A DNA stretch of 64,000 nt, from the NCBI GenBank assembly GCA_963710625.1, contig CAVQBG010000008.1, positions 62,001 through 126,000 of the forward strand, read 5' to 3'. Source of the DNA: Sva-07 sp963710625. GTDB taxonomy: Bacteria; Actinomycetota; Acidimicrobiia; Acidimicrobiales; Ilumatobacteraceae. The translations under genes were made by a program, and so were the position numbers. This document shows, one piece after another, positions 1 through 8,122 of this stretch. Positions within the stretch are counted from its first letter, which is position 1, and every line of letters starts with the position of its first letter. The notes under the pieces were generated by a model, which searched no databases, was not told the origin of the DNA, and saw only the letters and a program-made list of their open reading frames with translations.

Positions 1-348
1 GCCGTGTGGGCGATCCAGCAGTACGGCTTCGACGCCGTGATCGCGCCGAGCTTCTCCGACATCTTCCGCAACAACTGCACCAAGAACGGCCTCGTGCCGG
101 TCGTGGTGCCGGAATCGACGGTCGAGGCGATCTGGGCGGCGATCGAGGCCGACGCCGACACCCAGATCGTCGTCGACATGGAGCAGCTGAAGGTCGAGGT
201 GCCGGCTGCGGGAATCGACGAGTCGTTCCCGATGGACCCGCAGACCCAGCACCGCTTCCTCAACGGCCTCGACGACGTCGGCATCACGATGACGCACGCC
301 GACGCGATCGACACCTACGAATCGAACCGCCCCGCCTGGCTCCCCTGA
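1..348 (+). CDS. leuD: 3-isopropylmalate dehydratase small subunit (5'-truncated by window edge)
   Basis: Small subunit of isopropylmalate isomerase, which with LeuC interconverts 2- and 3-isopropylmalate in cytosolic leucine synthesis. The window opens inside the gene and 115 codons remain. The segment APSFSDIFRNNCTKNGL matches the conserved LeuD region (family form close to FGDIFFNNCFKNGL) in the swivel domain. The tail ends in ESNRPAWLP, typical of LeuD C-termini. leuC is presumably just upstream, outside the window. leuA lies 5.6 kb downstream on the same strand, so the leucine genes are split. The identification is by family recognition; the true start is not visible. Confidence 0.93.
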   Translation, partial: AVWAIQQYGFDAVIAPSFSDIFRNNCTKNGLVPVVVPESTVEAIWAAIEADADTQIVVDMEQLKVEVPAAGIDESFPMDPQTQHRFLNGLDDVGITMTHADAIDTYESNRPAWLP

Positions 349-357
349 GCGTTGCAC

Positions 358-374
358 CTGGGGTCAGACCCCAG
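358..374. repeat. Family 1 palindrome, copy 1 (core only)
   Basis: Perfect inverted repeat with 8-bp arms (CTGGGGTC / GACCCCAG) around a single A. It carries the GGGGTCWGACCCC core shared with five other gaps in the window. It starts 10 bp after the leuD stop. A degraded second GGTCGGACCC-like core follows near 391-400. The outer arms seen in the other copies are not recognisable here. Confidence 0.7.
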
Positions 375-438
375 ATGTCGTGATGCCTGTGGTCGGACCC
401 CCGACGTAATTCGGGGTGAGGGCAGTGATACTGATGGG

Positions 439-894
439 ATGCCCGACCTGCACACGCCCGGTCAATGGATCCGATTGATCGCGCGGAACGCCAAGCGGTT
501 GATGATCCTGATCCTGGGAACCGCCGTCCTGCTCGCTGGTGTCGCCATGCTCGCACTGCCCGGTCCCGGCGTGCTCGTGATCATCCTCGGCCTCGTGATC
601 CTCGCCACCGAGTTCGCCTGGGCCGAACGGATGCTCGACCGCACGACGGCGACCGCCGCCGGAGCGGCCGTGCGAGTCACCGACAACAACACGGGCCGAG
701 CTGCCCTCGCGCTCTCCGGCCTGGCGATGATCGTCGGAGGCATCCTCGGGGCCGTCCTCTTCCCGGGCTTCCGGGTGGTGGGCATCTCGGTGGCCGTCGC
801 CGGGATCATCGGGCTGGTCACGCTCCTCCCGCAGGTTCGGGCGTGGATCGAGGACAAGGCAGCGAACGGCGCCACGGAGCCGTCGGCCGGCTGA
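439..894 (+). CDS. PGPGW-family putative transmembrane protein
   Basis: Protein of 151 residues with about four hydrophobic segments. The first pair flanks PGPGVLVIILGLVILATEF (about residues 36-54), the signature of the PGPGW / TIGR02611 family of small actinobacterial membrane proteins. Two further segments lie near residues 82-125. A basic, Arg-rich N-terminus precedes the first helix. I chose the ATG at 439 because the upstream in-frame codons run through the palindrome between leuD and this gene and look non-coding. The family has no established function, and the neighbours give no clear hint. Confidence 0.72.
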   Translation: MPDLHTPGQWIRLIARNAKRLMILILGTAVLLAGVAMLALPGPGVLVIILGLVILATEFAWAERMLDRTTATAAGAAVRVTDNNTGRAALALSGLAMIVGGILGAVLFPGFRVVGISVAVAGIIGLVTLLPQVRAWIEDKAANGATEPSAG

Positions 895-948
895 CGCAGG
901 TCCCGACGCTCGCTCCGGACCGCCCCGGCGGTTTGTATGGTTCGCTCC

Positions 949-1389
949 ATGCCACTCACGGGAGAGTACGAACCGAGCACATCCGACTGGGTACGCGAAC
1001 AGGTCGACACCTACGAGGCGACCAATGGCCGTGAGGCCAACACGTTGCGCGAGACCGGGATCCCCGTCGTGATCGTCACCAGCCGCGGGGCGACCACCGG
1101 CAGGCTCCGCAAGTTCGCCCTCATGCGTGTCGAGCACGAAGGTCGCTACGCACTGGTGGCCTCGATCGGTGGTGCGCCGAAGAACCCGGCCTGGTACCAC
1201 AACCTGGTCGCCGAGCCGCTCGTGATGATCCAGGACGGACCGGAACCGCACGACTACGTCACCCACATCGCCGAAGGCGACGAACGGGCCGAGTGGTGGG
1301 AGCGCGCGGTCGCGGTGTTCCCGACCTATGCGGAATACGAGAAGAAGACCGATCGCGTCATCCCGGTCTTCGTCGCTGAACCCGTCTGA
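949..1389 (+). CDS. F420-type nitroreductase/quinone reductase family protein (Ddn-like)
   Basis: Protein of 146 residues with the split-barrel flavin/deazaflavin reductase fold of the Ddn/DUF385 family. Characteristic segments are the N-terminal PLTGEYEPSTSDWVREQ, the cofactor-binding stretch VTSRGATTGRLRKFALMRV, and GGAPKNPAWYHNLVAEP. Family members use coenzyme F420H2 to reduce quinones, nitro compounds or similar; the substrate here is unknown. The ATG at 949 lies 7 nt after a TATGGT hexamer (936-941), consistent with a leaderless mRNA, and is preferred over the in-frame start at 937. Confidence 0.85.
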   Translation: MPLTGEYEPSTSDWVREQVDTYEATNGREANTLRETGIPVVIVTSRGATTGRLRKFALMRVEHEGRYALVASIGGAPKNPAWYHNLVAEPLVMIQDGPEPHDYVTHIAEGDERAEWWERAVAVFPTYAEYEKKTDRVIPVFVAEPV

Positions 1390-1412
1390 CCTCGACGACG
1401 GCGCAGCTCGTG

Positions 1413-2831
1413 TCAGCGGGTGGCGTGCGCGCCGAGGAGGTGGGCCACGACCATCGTGACCCGTCGAGCGGTCGGCAGATGCAGGTACTCGTTGGGGCCG
1501 TGCGCGTTCGCGTCGGGGCCGAGCACACCGGTGATCACGAACTGGGCCTCGGGGAAGCGTTCACCGAGCATCCCCATGAACGGGATCGACCCGCCCTCAC
1601 CGAACGTGCGAGCCGGCAGGCCGAACGCAGCGGTCGACGCCCCGTCGAGCGATGCGGCCAGCCACGGTGCCGTCGCCGGGGCGTTCCATCCCGGCCCGTA
1701 CTCTCCGTCAGCGAACGACACGCGGGCGCCGTAGGGCGGATCGGCCTCGAGCGCGGCTTTCAGCGCCGCAGCGGCGCCTGCCGGGTCACAGGTCGGCGGT
1801 ATCCGGAAGGACAACTTCAGCGCGGTTCGTGGCCGCAGCACGTTGCCGGCGCGGGCGATCGGGGGCAGACCGTCGGCGCCGACCACGCTGAGGCTTGCGC
1901 GCCAGGTGCGCGCCAGCAGTTGCTCCGCCGGGTCATCGGTGGTCGGGGCCGCCCCGGCGACGAACGGGTAGTGGTCGCCGATACGGCCGATCTCGGCCGC
2001 GGTCTTCGCCGCCTCGTCCACCCGATCGGGCGGGATCGTCACGTTCAGTTCGGGCAGCAACAGGTCGCCGGTGGCGGCATCCTCCACACGGTCGAGCAGC
2101 ATCCGCGCGATGCGGAACGTCGACGGCACCATTCCGCCGACGTCGCCCGAGTGCAGGCCGTCGGTCACGATGTCGACCGTGAGTGTGCCGGACACCAGAC
2201 CGCGCAGCGAGGTGGTCACCCACAGCCGGTCGTAGTCGATACAGCCGGAGTCGAGGCAGATCACGAGGCTGGGTGAGCCGATGCGATCAGCGAGCGCCTC
2301 GACGTAGGCGGGAAGATCGGGCGAGCCCGACTCCTCACTCGCCTCGATCAGCACCACGCACCGCGCATGGGAGCCCCCTGCGACGTGGACCGCCTCGATC
2401 GCGGTCAGCGCTGCGAATGCCGAGTAGCCGTCATCGGCGCCGCCACGTCCGTAGAGACGGTTGCCCTCCAGCACCGGTGTCCACGGTCCGAGGCCGTCGC
2501 GCCACCCCTCCATCTCCGGTTGCTTGTCGAGGTGGCCGTACAGCAGCACGGTGTCGGCGTCGGAACCCGATCCGAGGGCCGGTACCTCGATCAGGATCAC
2601 CGGCGTCCGACCGTCGAGTTCGACGACGTCGACGCTCAGCCCAGGGATCGTTCTCGCCCGGCACCACCCGGCGATCAGATCGACCGCGGCGGCCATGTGC
2701 CCGTGTACTCGCCACTCGGGGTCGAACACCTCCGAGACGTTCGGGATCGCGATGTAGTCGTGCAGCACCGGGACGATTCCGTCCCAGACGTCGTTGCAGT
2801 GGTCGGCGATGGTCGAGGCGGTGACGGTCAC
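1413..2831 (-). CDS. M20-family metallopeptidase / dipeptidase
   Basis: Di-zinc amidohydrolase of 472 residues. The expected metal-ligand segments are present in order: GHLDKQP (His-x-Asp), GRGGADDGYS (bridging Asp), EASEESGSPD (general base and ligand Glu), and a C-terminal HGPNE. A dimerisation lid domain lies between them. The family hydrolyses dipeptides or N-acyl amino acids; the specificity cannot be read. The GTG start at 2831 lies 7 nt after a TAGCCT hexamer (2839-2844 on this strand). A convergent gene ends 23 bp from its stop. It might supply the amidohydrolase missing from the NSAR cluster at 12.1-14 kb, but nothing links them directly. Confidence 0.88.
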   Translation of the reverse strand: MTVTASTIADHCNDVWDGIVPVLHDYIAIPNVSEVFDPEWRVHGHMAAAVDLIAGWCRARTIPGLSVDVVELDGRTPVILIEVPALGSGSDADTVLLYGHLDKQPEMEGWRDGLGPWTPVLEGNRLYGRGGADDGYSAFAALTAIEAVHVAGGSHARCVVLIEASEESGSPDLPAYVEALADRIGSPSLVICLDSGCIDYDRLWVTTSLRGLVSGTLTVDIVTDGLHSGDVGGMVPSTFRIARMLLDRVEDAATGDLLLPELNVTIPPDRVDEAAKTAAEIGRIGDHYPFVAGAAPTTDDPAEQLLARTWRASLSVVGADGLPPIARAGNVLRPRTALKLSFRIPPTCDPAGAAAALKAALEADPPYGARVSFADGEYGPGWNAPATAPWLAASLDGASTAAFGLPARTFGEGGSIPFMGMLGERFPEAQFVITGVLGPDANAHGPNEYLHLPTARRVTMVVAHLLGAHATR

Positions 2832-2846
2832 GGCCCGAAGGCTAGG

Positions 2847-3395
2847 TCACGGCTGCTGGGTCGACTGCGGCGGGATCGGCGCAGGCGGCACGGGTGGCGA
2901 GGGGGCCTGGGCGGCGGTCGGCTGCGCAGCAGCAGCAGCCGCTGCCTGCTGCGCGGCCAGCATCCGTGCGTCGGCGTCTGCCTGCTGCTGTGCGATCTCG
3001 GCCTTGCGGGCGAGCTCGTCCTCGGCCGAGTGGATCTGGTTGAGGCGAGTCGACAGCCACCCGATCAAGGCGCTGAACAGCAGGGCGATGATGCCGTAGA
3101 TGATCATCGCGAAGAGCACCGACGTGTCGAACGTCGCGGGGACGTCGTTGCCGGCCGTCCCCAGTTCGATCGGCGTGAAGATGCCGCGGAACGGGTCCAT
3201 CACGCGGTCGAGATTGCGGTACGCCCACTCGGTGAATCCGGCGGTCGGGTTCGCACCGAACAGCAGGAGGAAGAAGCCGATGAAGAGGATGATCTCCACC
3301 ACGATGAGATAGAAGTAGACGAGGTAGCTGATCGCCCTCACCACCCACAGGATGGCCTTCCGCTCGGTGAGCGCCTTCGACTCGGTGGTGATCAC
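2847..3395 (-). CDS. YggT-like integral membrane protein
   Basis: Protein of 182 residues. A hydrophobic helix pair (about residues 17-48) is followed by a loop whose pattern WAYRNLDRVMDPFRGIFTP resembles the YggT family's W..-P-F-R motif, then another membrane helix (about 93-115). A long cytosolic tail rich in Ala, Gln and Pro follows, with heptad-like charged residues (about 120-150) that could form a coiled coil. The GTG start has a strong Shine-Dalgarno sequence (GAGGAGG) 7-8 nt upstream, unlike the leaderless genes nearby. YggT proteins have been tied to osmotic stress and cell-division clusters; the role here is not known. Confidence 0.62.
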   Translation of the reverse strand: MITTESKALTERKAILWVVRAISYLVYFYLIVVEIILFIGFFLLLFGANPTAGFTEWAYRNLDRVMDPFRGIFTPIELGTAGNDVPATFDTSVLFAMIIYGIIALLFSALIGWLSTRLNQIHSAEDELARKAEIAQQQADADARMLAAQQAAAAAAAQPTAAQAPSPPVPPAPIPPQSTQQP

Positions 3396-3471
3396 GTGTG
3401 TTCCTCCTCGGCTGTTCGGCTTCGATGCCCGACGACACGGTACTCACTGCGTCGCGGCTCACCGTGGACGC

Positions 3472-4341
3472 TCAGTCGGCCATGAGCTGTCCGAGCAGGT
3501 ACCGGCCCATCCGCTCGAAACGGGGGGCGTCGGCGGAATGCAGCAGGTAGAGCAGTGCGAAATGCAGCCCCCACGCCTGGGCCCGCTGCCACGTCGCGTC
3601 GTCGGCCGCAGCCAACGACGACCGGAACACCGCTCGAGTCCGATCGTCGAAGAGCATCCATCCGATCGCGAGGTCGACGGCGGGGTCCCCTGCGCCGATG
3701 TCGCCGAAGTCGATCACGGCGCTGATCGCGCCGTCCTGCACCAGGACGTTGGCCGTGTGGAGGTCACCGTGCAGCCACTGTGGATCGCCGCTCCATTCGT
3801 CGACAGCGGACAGTTCGTCCCAGCGAGCGAGCACAGCCGGCGCATCGATGCGGTTCCCGAGGGCGGCAACGTTGCCGGCGACCCGTTCGACGAGCGCAGC
3901 GATCGGGCCGCCGCGCAGCGCGGCGTTGACCGGCAGGTCGTCCGGTGCCGACGTGTGCAGCGCGGTGAGGAACCCACCCAGCTGCCGTGCGACGGCGCGA
4001 CCGGCCGGCGCGACATCGGCTGCCAGGTCGCCGTCGAACCACGGGCACACGCTCCAGTGCCACGGATAGAACTCCGTCGGCACTCCACGACGGACGGGCA
4101 CGGGCACCGGCAGCGGGAGCCGGGGCGCCAGCTCGGGGAGCCACCGCTGCTCGTTCGCCACGAGCGCAACCGCAACCTGCCGGCGCGGGACCCGAACCGA
4201 CAGATCCCGCCCGAGGCGGAGGATCACGTTGTCCCACCCGTTGGCGACGACCACGAGTGGGAGCTCGGCGAGGTCAGGATGCTGTTCGACCAGCAGGTTC
4301 CGGACGAGGTCCTCGGAGACCTCGACCTCGGCGGCGGGCAT
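3472..4341 (-). CDS. Phosphotransferase with aminoglycoside phosphotransferase (APH) fold
   Basis: Protein of 289 residues with the APH/choline-kinase-like fold. Brenner's motif is HGDLHTANVL (catalytic Asp and downstream Asn), and the metal-binding motif is DFGDIGAGDPAVDLA. The N-lobe segment RVPRR holds the likely ATP-anchoring region. The family phosphorylates antibiotics, sugars, amino alcohols or macrolides; true resistance activity should not be assumed. The ATG at 4341 lies 20 bp after the helicase stop (4362), so the two are probably co-transcribed. A longer in-frame extension overlaps the helicase gene and was not used. Confidence 0.85.
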   Translation of the reverse strand: MPAAEVEVSEDLVRNLLVEQHPDLAELPLVVVANGWDNVILRLGRDLSVRVPRRQVAVALVANEQRWLPELAPRLPLPVPVPVRRGVPTEFYPWHWSVCPWFDGDLAADVAPAGRAVARQLGGFLTALHTSAPDDLPVNAALRGGPIAALVERVAGNVAALGNRIDAPAVLARWDELSAVDEWSGDPQWLHGDLHTANVLVQDGAISAVIDFGDIGAGDPAVDLAIGWMLFDDRTRAVFRSSLAAADDATWQRAQAWGLHFALLYLLHSADAPRFERMGRYLLGQLMAD

Positions 4342-4361
4342 GTTCTGCGCCGCCACGGCGC

Positions 4362-5651
4362 CTAGTCGATCTCGAACTCGGGCAGGTGCAGCAGCCGCGA
4401 GTCGTTCGAGAACACCTCGATCGGCTTCTCGGTCGGGAGTCGCATGCCACGTTGCAGAATGCGCATCTGCGTGTGCTGGTTGTACTCGACGAGCGTGACC
4501 GCCCAACCGTCGCGTCCGGCGCGTGCCGTGCGACCGGATCGGTGCAGATAGTCCTTGACGTCCTTGGCCGGCTCGTAGTGGATCACCGCACCGATGTCGT
4601 CGATGTCGATGCCACGCGCCGCCACGTCGGTGGCGACCAGCACCGAGAGCTTCCCCTCGGCGAACTTGCGCAGCACCCGCTCGCGAGCGCTCTGCTGCAT
4701 GTCGCCGTGGAGCGGCGACGCGTCGACACCGAGTTCGTCGAGATTGCGGGCCACGCGGTCACACATGCGCTTGGTCTGACAGAACACGAGCAGCTTCGGG
4801 ATCGACTTGCCGATCGAGCCGATGACCTTGTCCTTGTCCATGTGGTGCACGGCGAGGAACAGGTGATGCATCGTCCCGACGGTGTCGGTGGCTTCGTCGA
4901 TCGCCACGGTGACCGGGTCGGTCTGGTAGTGGCGGATCAGGTGGCCGACATCACCGTCGAGCGTGGCGGAGAAGAGCATCGTCTGATTGCGGCTGCCGCA
5001 ATGACGCAGGATCCACTCGACCTGCGGGGTGAAGCCGTCGTCGGCCATGCGATCGGCCTCGTCGAGCGTGACGATCTGCATGTCGTCGAGCGACACCTCG
5101 TTCGACTTGATCAGGTCGATGAGGCGCAACGGCGTGGCGATCACGATCTCGACACCCTTGGCCAGTTCGTCGACCTGATGGTGTCGCGAAGCACCGCCGT
5201 AGACGGGCAGCACCCGCATGCCGGCGTGATGGGCGACCGGTTCGAGCACCTCGGCGACCTGCACCGCGAGCTCACGGGTGGGGACGAGCACGAGTCCGAG
5301 TGGGCGTGACGGCTCGGCCTTGTCGGTGATCCGCGCGAGCATCGGCACCCCGAAGGCGAGCGTCTTGCCCGAACCCGTCTTGGCCCGGCCGCACACGTCC
5401 TTGCCCGTGATCGCGACCGGGATCGCTTCGGTCTGGATGTTGAACGGCTGGGCGAACCCGCACGCTGCCAGTCCGTCGTCGATCCGGGTGGGAACGCCGA
5501 GGTCGAAGAACCCGGTCGGGGCTTCCACCGGTGGCAGTGCGTTGATCGACGTGAGGTTGGAGGTGTTGATGTGACCACCGTCGTACGGCTGGTCGGAAGG
5601 GCGTGATCGCCGGCGACGGGGCGCTCCGCGTCGCGTTGTTGATTCAGTCAT
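4362..5651 (-). CDS. DEAD-box ATP-dependent RNA helicase
   Basis: Protein of 429 residues with two RecA-like domains. Visible motifs are the Q motif (FAQPFNIQTEAIP), Walker A AKTGSGKT, motif Ia PTRELAVQV, motif II DEAD (within LDEADRMADDGF), motif III SAT, and motif VI HRSGRTARAGRDG. An Arg-rich N-terminus (about residues 7-18) may bind RNA. It unwinds RNA in the cytosol, probably in ribosome assembly or mRNA decay. The ATG at 5651 follows a TACGCT hexamer by 10 nt. It diverges from leuA, and the 298-bp gap between them holds the leuA leader. Confidence 0.93.
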   Translation of the reverse strand: MTESTTRRGAPRRRRSRPSDQPYDGGHINTSNLTSINALPPVEAPTGFFDLGVPTRIDDGLAACGFAQPFNIQTEAIPVAITGKDVCGRAKTGSGKTLAFGVPMLARITDKAEPSRPLGLVLVPTRELAVQVAEVLEPVAHHAGMRVLPVYGGASRHHQVDELAKGVEIVIATPLRLIDLIKSNEVSLDDMQIVTLDEADRMADDGFTPQVEWILRHCGSRNQTMLFSATLDGDVGHLIRHYQTDPVTVAIDEATDTVGTMHHLFLAVHHMDKDKVIGSIGKSIPKLLVFCQTKRMCDRVARNLDELGVDASPLHGDMQQSARERVLRKFAEGKLSVLVATDVAARGIDIDDIGAVIHYEPAKDVKDYLHRSGRTARAGRDGWAVTLVEYNQHTQMRILQRGMRLPTEKPIEVFSNDSRLLHLPEFEID

Positions 5652-5708
5652 GTTGGATCCAAGCGTACCGGCGAGGTCTCGACGAGCGCGAGATGCGCAC
5701 GGGCGTGG

Positions 5709-5714
5709 TAGTCT
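5709..5714 (+). promoter_or_regulatory. Candidate -10 hexamer of the leuA leader transcript
   Basis: TAGTCT fits the actinobacterial TANNNT -10 consensus and ends 8 nt before the leader-peptide ATG (5723). Transcription would then start at or next to that ATG. No convincing -35 hexamer is visible at the expected distance. The assignment is by pattern only. Confidence 0.5.
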
Positions 5715-5722
5715 GGGGAGCG

Positions 5723-5755
5723 ATGTTGCGCAGCGACCTCCTTCTGCTTCTGTAG
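5723..5755 (+). CDS. leuA leader peptide (poly-Leu attenuation peptide)
   Basis: A ten-codon reading frame reads MLRSDLLLLL and stops with TAG at 5753-5755. Five consecutive leucine codons (CTC CTT CTG CTT CTG) come just before the stop. It lies 195 bp upstream of leuA and is followed at once by a hairpin and then a terminator-like hairpin with a T-rich tail. This is the standard architecture of ribosome-mediated attenuation: when charged leucyl-tRNA is scarce the ribosome stalls on the Leu codons and downstream folding changes. Attenuation of leuA has been predicted in other actinobacteria. GGGGAG lies 2 nt upstream, or translation may be leaderless. Confidence 0.88.
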   Translation: MLRSDLLLLL

Positions 5756-5783
5756 GGCGAGCGCCACAAATCCGCGTTCGCCC
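5755..5783 (+). promoter_or_regulatory. Leader hairpin directly after the leuA leader peptide
   Basis: GGGCGA (5755-5760) pairs with TCGCCC (5778-5783), extended by a nearby CG/CG pair. It begins on the last base of the leader peptide's stop codon, so a ribosome stalled on the Leu codons would cover its 5' arm. It probably acts as the pause or switching helix of the attenuator. I could not draw a clean alternative antiterminator pairing by eye. Confidence 0.55.
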
Positions 5784-5785
5784 GC

Positions 5786-5822
5786 ACCCCCCGCCCCACC
5801 GGCCGGGGGGTTCTTGCTTTTT
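5786..5822 (+). terminator. leuA attenuator terminator
   Basis: ACCCCCCG (5786-5793) pairs with CGGGGGGT (5804-5811), an 8-bp very GC-rich stem. It is followed by TTCTTGCTTTTT (5811-5822). This is the only such T-rich run seen next to a strong hairpin here, and it lies between the leader peptide and leuA as attenuation requires. Confidence 0.78.
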
Positions 5823-5854
5823 CCGGCCAGCTCCCTTCCTGTCCACCGGATACG

Positions 5855-5903
5855 ACCCGACACCACGACCCGACACCACGACCCGACACCACGACCCGAC
5901 ACC
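5855..5903 (+). repeat. 13-bp tandem repeat in the leuA 5' leader
   Basis: The unit ACCCGACACCACG occurs about 3.8 times without mismatch, and a degenerate C-rich continuation runs to about 5932. The coding strand of this leader has almost no T, so it should be largely unstructured in RNA. It sits between the attenuator terminator and the leuA Shine-Dalgarno sequence. Its function, if any, is unknown, and copy number may vary between strains. Confidence 0.85.
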
Positions 5904-5949
5904 ACCCGACAGCACCACCCGACCCGACACCCGTCACCAGGAGAACCCG

Positions 5950-7683
5950 ATGCCTCCCCAGAACGTCACCCCGACGCAGATGCCCTTCGAGAAGTACTCA
6001 CCGTTCGTTCCGGTGGTGCTCACCGACCGCACGTGGCCGAACGTCACGATCGACCGGGCACCCCAGTGGTGTTCGGTCGACCTGCGCGACGGCAATCAAG
6101 CGCTGATCGACCCGATGGACCCGACCCGCAAGATGCGGATGTTCGAGGAACTGGTGGCGATGGGCTTCAGGGAGATCGAGGTCGGATTCCCGTCGGCGAG
6201 CCAGCCGGACTTCGACTTCGTGCGCCAGTTGATCGAGGAGGACAGGATCCCCGACGACGTGACGATCCAGGTGCTGGTGCAGTGCCGCCAGGAACTGATC
6301 GAGCGCACCTACGAGTGCCTGCAGGGCGCGCCACGAGCGATCGTCCACTTCTACAACTCGACCAACCCGCTGCAGCGCGAGGTGGTGTTCGGGCTCGACA
6401 GGGAGGGGATCATCGACGTCGCCGTCAACGGAGCGAAGCTGTGCCGCAAGCTCGAGCACGCGGCGGGCGACACGAAGATCCGCTACGAGTACTCGCCGGA
6501 GAGCTTCACGCTGACCGAGCCGGAGTTCGCCATCGAGGTCTGCGAAGCGGTGATGGACGTGGTGGAGCCGACACCCGACAACCCGATCGTGCTCAACCTG
6601 CCGGCGACGGTCGAGTGCTACTCCCCCAACGTGTACGGCGACGTGATCGAGTGGTTCGGCCGCACGATCAAGCAGCGCGACTCGGTGATCATCTCACTGC
6701 ACCCGCACAACGATCGGGGGTGCGCGGTCGCAGCCGCCGAGTTCGGCGTGATGGCCGGCGCCGATCGCGTCGAGGGCACGCTGTTCGGCAACGGTGAGCG
6801 CACCGGCAACGTCGACATCGTCACCTTGGCGATGAACCTCTTCATGAACGGCGTCGACCCCCAGTTGGACATCTCCGACATCGACAAGCTGCGTCGCACC
6901 GCCGAGTACTGCAACCGTCTGCCGGTGCATCCCCGCCACCCGTACGCGGGTGACCTGGTGTACACCGCGTTCTCCGGCAGCCACCAGGACGCGATCAAGA
7001 AGGGGTTCGAAGCCCTCGACGCGAAGCGCGACGACGCCGGCGAGTATCCGCAGTGGGGGGTGCCGTACCTGCCGATCGACCCGGCGCACGTCGGCCGGTC
7101 GTACGAGGCGGTCATCCGCGTGAACAGCCAGTCCGGCAAGGGCGGGGTGGCCTACGTGATGAAAGCCGAGCACGGCTTCGACCTGCCACGTCGGCTCCAG
7201 ATCGAGTTCTCACGGACGATCCAGCACATCACCGAGGACTCGGGCACCGAGATCAGCCCCGGTGTGATGTGGGACGCCTTCCAGGCCGAATACATCCCGA
7301 GCGAACCGCGATTCCGACTGCGGAGTCACGAGCTCCACACGCGCACCGACGACGACGTGGAGCGCCGCAGCGGGACCACCACGATCCAGGCCCAGCTCGA
7401 TGTCGACGGCAACGCCCACTCGATCCGCGGCGAGGGCGACGGTCCGGTCGAGGCGTTCGTGGCCGCACTGGTCGCCGAGTTCGGTGACCGGGTCGGCGGG
7501 TCGTTCGACGTCCTCGATTACGCCGAACATGCGATCGGCAAGGGCGCCAACGCCCAGGCGGCTGCCTACGTCGAAACCGTCAGCGGCACCAACGCCGTGA
7601 AGTGGGGCCTCGGCACCGACCCGAACATCACCACCGCGTCGCTGCGTGCCGTTCTCGGAGCCTTCGAACGCCAGACCGCGTGA
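5950..7683 (+). CDS. leuA: 2-isopropylmalate synthase
   Basis: Commits 2-ketoisovalerate and acetyl-CoA to leucine synthesis. The 577-residue length and the N-terminal MPFEKYSPF-type lead match the long actinobacterial LeuA. The catalytic TIM barrel holds DLRDGNQ (residues 44-50, metal Asp), HPHNDRG (metal His and Asp) and GNGERTGNVD. The C-terminal third (about residues 430-577) is the leucine-binding regulatory domain for feedback inhibition. The ATG at 5950 has AGGAG 6 nt upstream. Expression is probably controlled by attenuation through the poly-Leu leader at 5723-5822, on top of feedback inhibition. Confidence 0.97.
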   Translation: MPPQNVTPTQMPFEKYSPFVPVVLTDRTWPNVTIDRAPQWCSVDLRDGNQALIDPMDPTRKMRMFEELVAMGFREIEVGFPSASQPDFDFVRQLIEEDRIPDDVTIQVLVQCRQELIERTYECLQGAPRAIVHFYNSTNPLQREVVFGLDREGIIDVAVNGAKLCRKLEHAAGDTKIRYEYSPESFTLTEPEFAIEVCEAVMDVVEPTPDNPIVLNLPATVECYSPNVYGDVIEWFGRTIKQRDSVIISLHPHNDRGCAVAAAEFGVMAGADRVEGTLFGNGERTGNVDIVTLAMNLFMNGVDPQLDISDIDKLRRTAEYCNRLPVHPRHPYAGDLVYTAFSGSHQDAIKKGFEALDAKRDDAGEYPQWGVPYLPIDPAHVGRSYEAVIRVNSQSGKGGVAYVMKAEHGFDLPRRLQIEFSRTIQHITEDSGTEISPGVMWDAFQAEYIPSEPRFRLRSHELHTRTDDDVERRSGTTTIQAQLDVDGNAHSIRGEGDGPVEAFVAALVAEFGDRVGGSFDVLDYAEHAIGKGANAQAAAYVETVSGTNAVKWGLGTDPNITTASLRAVLGAFERQTA

Positions 7684-7718
7684 CGATTGCAGCAGGGGTC
7701 TGACCCGTGCTGCAATCG
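7684..7718. repeat. Family 1 palindrome, copy 2
   Basis: Outer arms CGATTGCAGC and GCTGCAATCG flank the core GGGGTCTGACCC. It starts on the base after the leuA stop codon and ends 7 bp before the TACAGT hexamer (7726-7731) of the next gene, so it occupies the -35 region of that putative promoter. Copies at 43867 and 54429 have the same ATTGC-type arms. Confidence 0.85.
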
Positions 7719-7738
7719 GTCGCACTACAGTTCGGGCG

Positions 7739-8080
7739 ATGACCGGATCCGTGTTGCGCCGACTCATGCTGATCGTGGCGGTGGCGGCCACGTCGGCTGC
7801 CGTGCTCGCGTGGTGGCGGCAGCGCTCCGGTTCCGACACGTCGATCGACCCGCCGGAATGGCCCGAGTTCGCCGCGTCCTCGCCCGGCGCCGCAATGTCG
7901 ACCTGGGTGATCGCGACCGGCGACACCACGGCGCCCGATGGCTACCCGATCAAGGTCAAGGTGTCGTCGGGGATCTTCCACCTGCCGGGCGGCCGCTTCT
8001 ACGATCGGACGAATCCCGATCGCTGGTATGCCACTACCGAGGCGGCCATCGCCGACGGCTACCGTCAGTCGAAGACCTGA
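7739..8080 (+). CDS. Membrane-anchored sunset-domain protein
   Basis: Protein of 113 residues with one N-terminal membrane helix (about residues 8-25). A soluble C-terminal domain follows, whose pattern GYPIKVKVSSGIFHLPGG then FYDRTNPDRWYATTEAA matches the small domain annotated as the sunset domain, often found at the ends of actinobacterial secreted or membrane proteins. Its biochemical role is not known to me. The ATG at 7739 lies 7 nt after TACAGT, suggesting a leaderless mRNA. It may be co-transcribed with the ferredoxin 42 bp downstream. Confidence 0.7.
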   Translation: MTGSVLRRLMLIVAVAATSAAVLAWWRQRSGSDTSIDPPEWPEFAASSPGAAMSTWVIATGDTTAPDGYPIKVKVSSGIFHLPGGRFYDRTNPDRWYATTEAAIADGYRQSKT

Positions 8081-8122
8081 CACGGTCGGAACAGCAGCCG
8101 AACGAGAACGAAGGGGAACGAC

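Noticed and set aside
364..1266. A 300-codon open frame on the - strand
   Set aside because: It runs opposite the PGPGW and Ddn-like genes, is Arg/Gly/Asp-rich, and has no recognisable family.
5855..5932. T-box or riboswitch upstream of leuA
   Set aside because: No T-box sequence or aptamer-like conserved core is visible; a poly-Leu leader peptide with terminator explains the region.
5652..5949. N-terminal extension of leuA starting near 5650
   Set aside because: The upstream frame crosses the leader peptide and terminator; ATG 5950 has a Shine-Dalgarno and gives the usual LeuA N-terminus.
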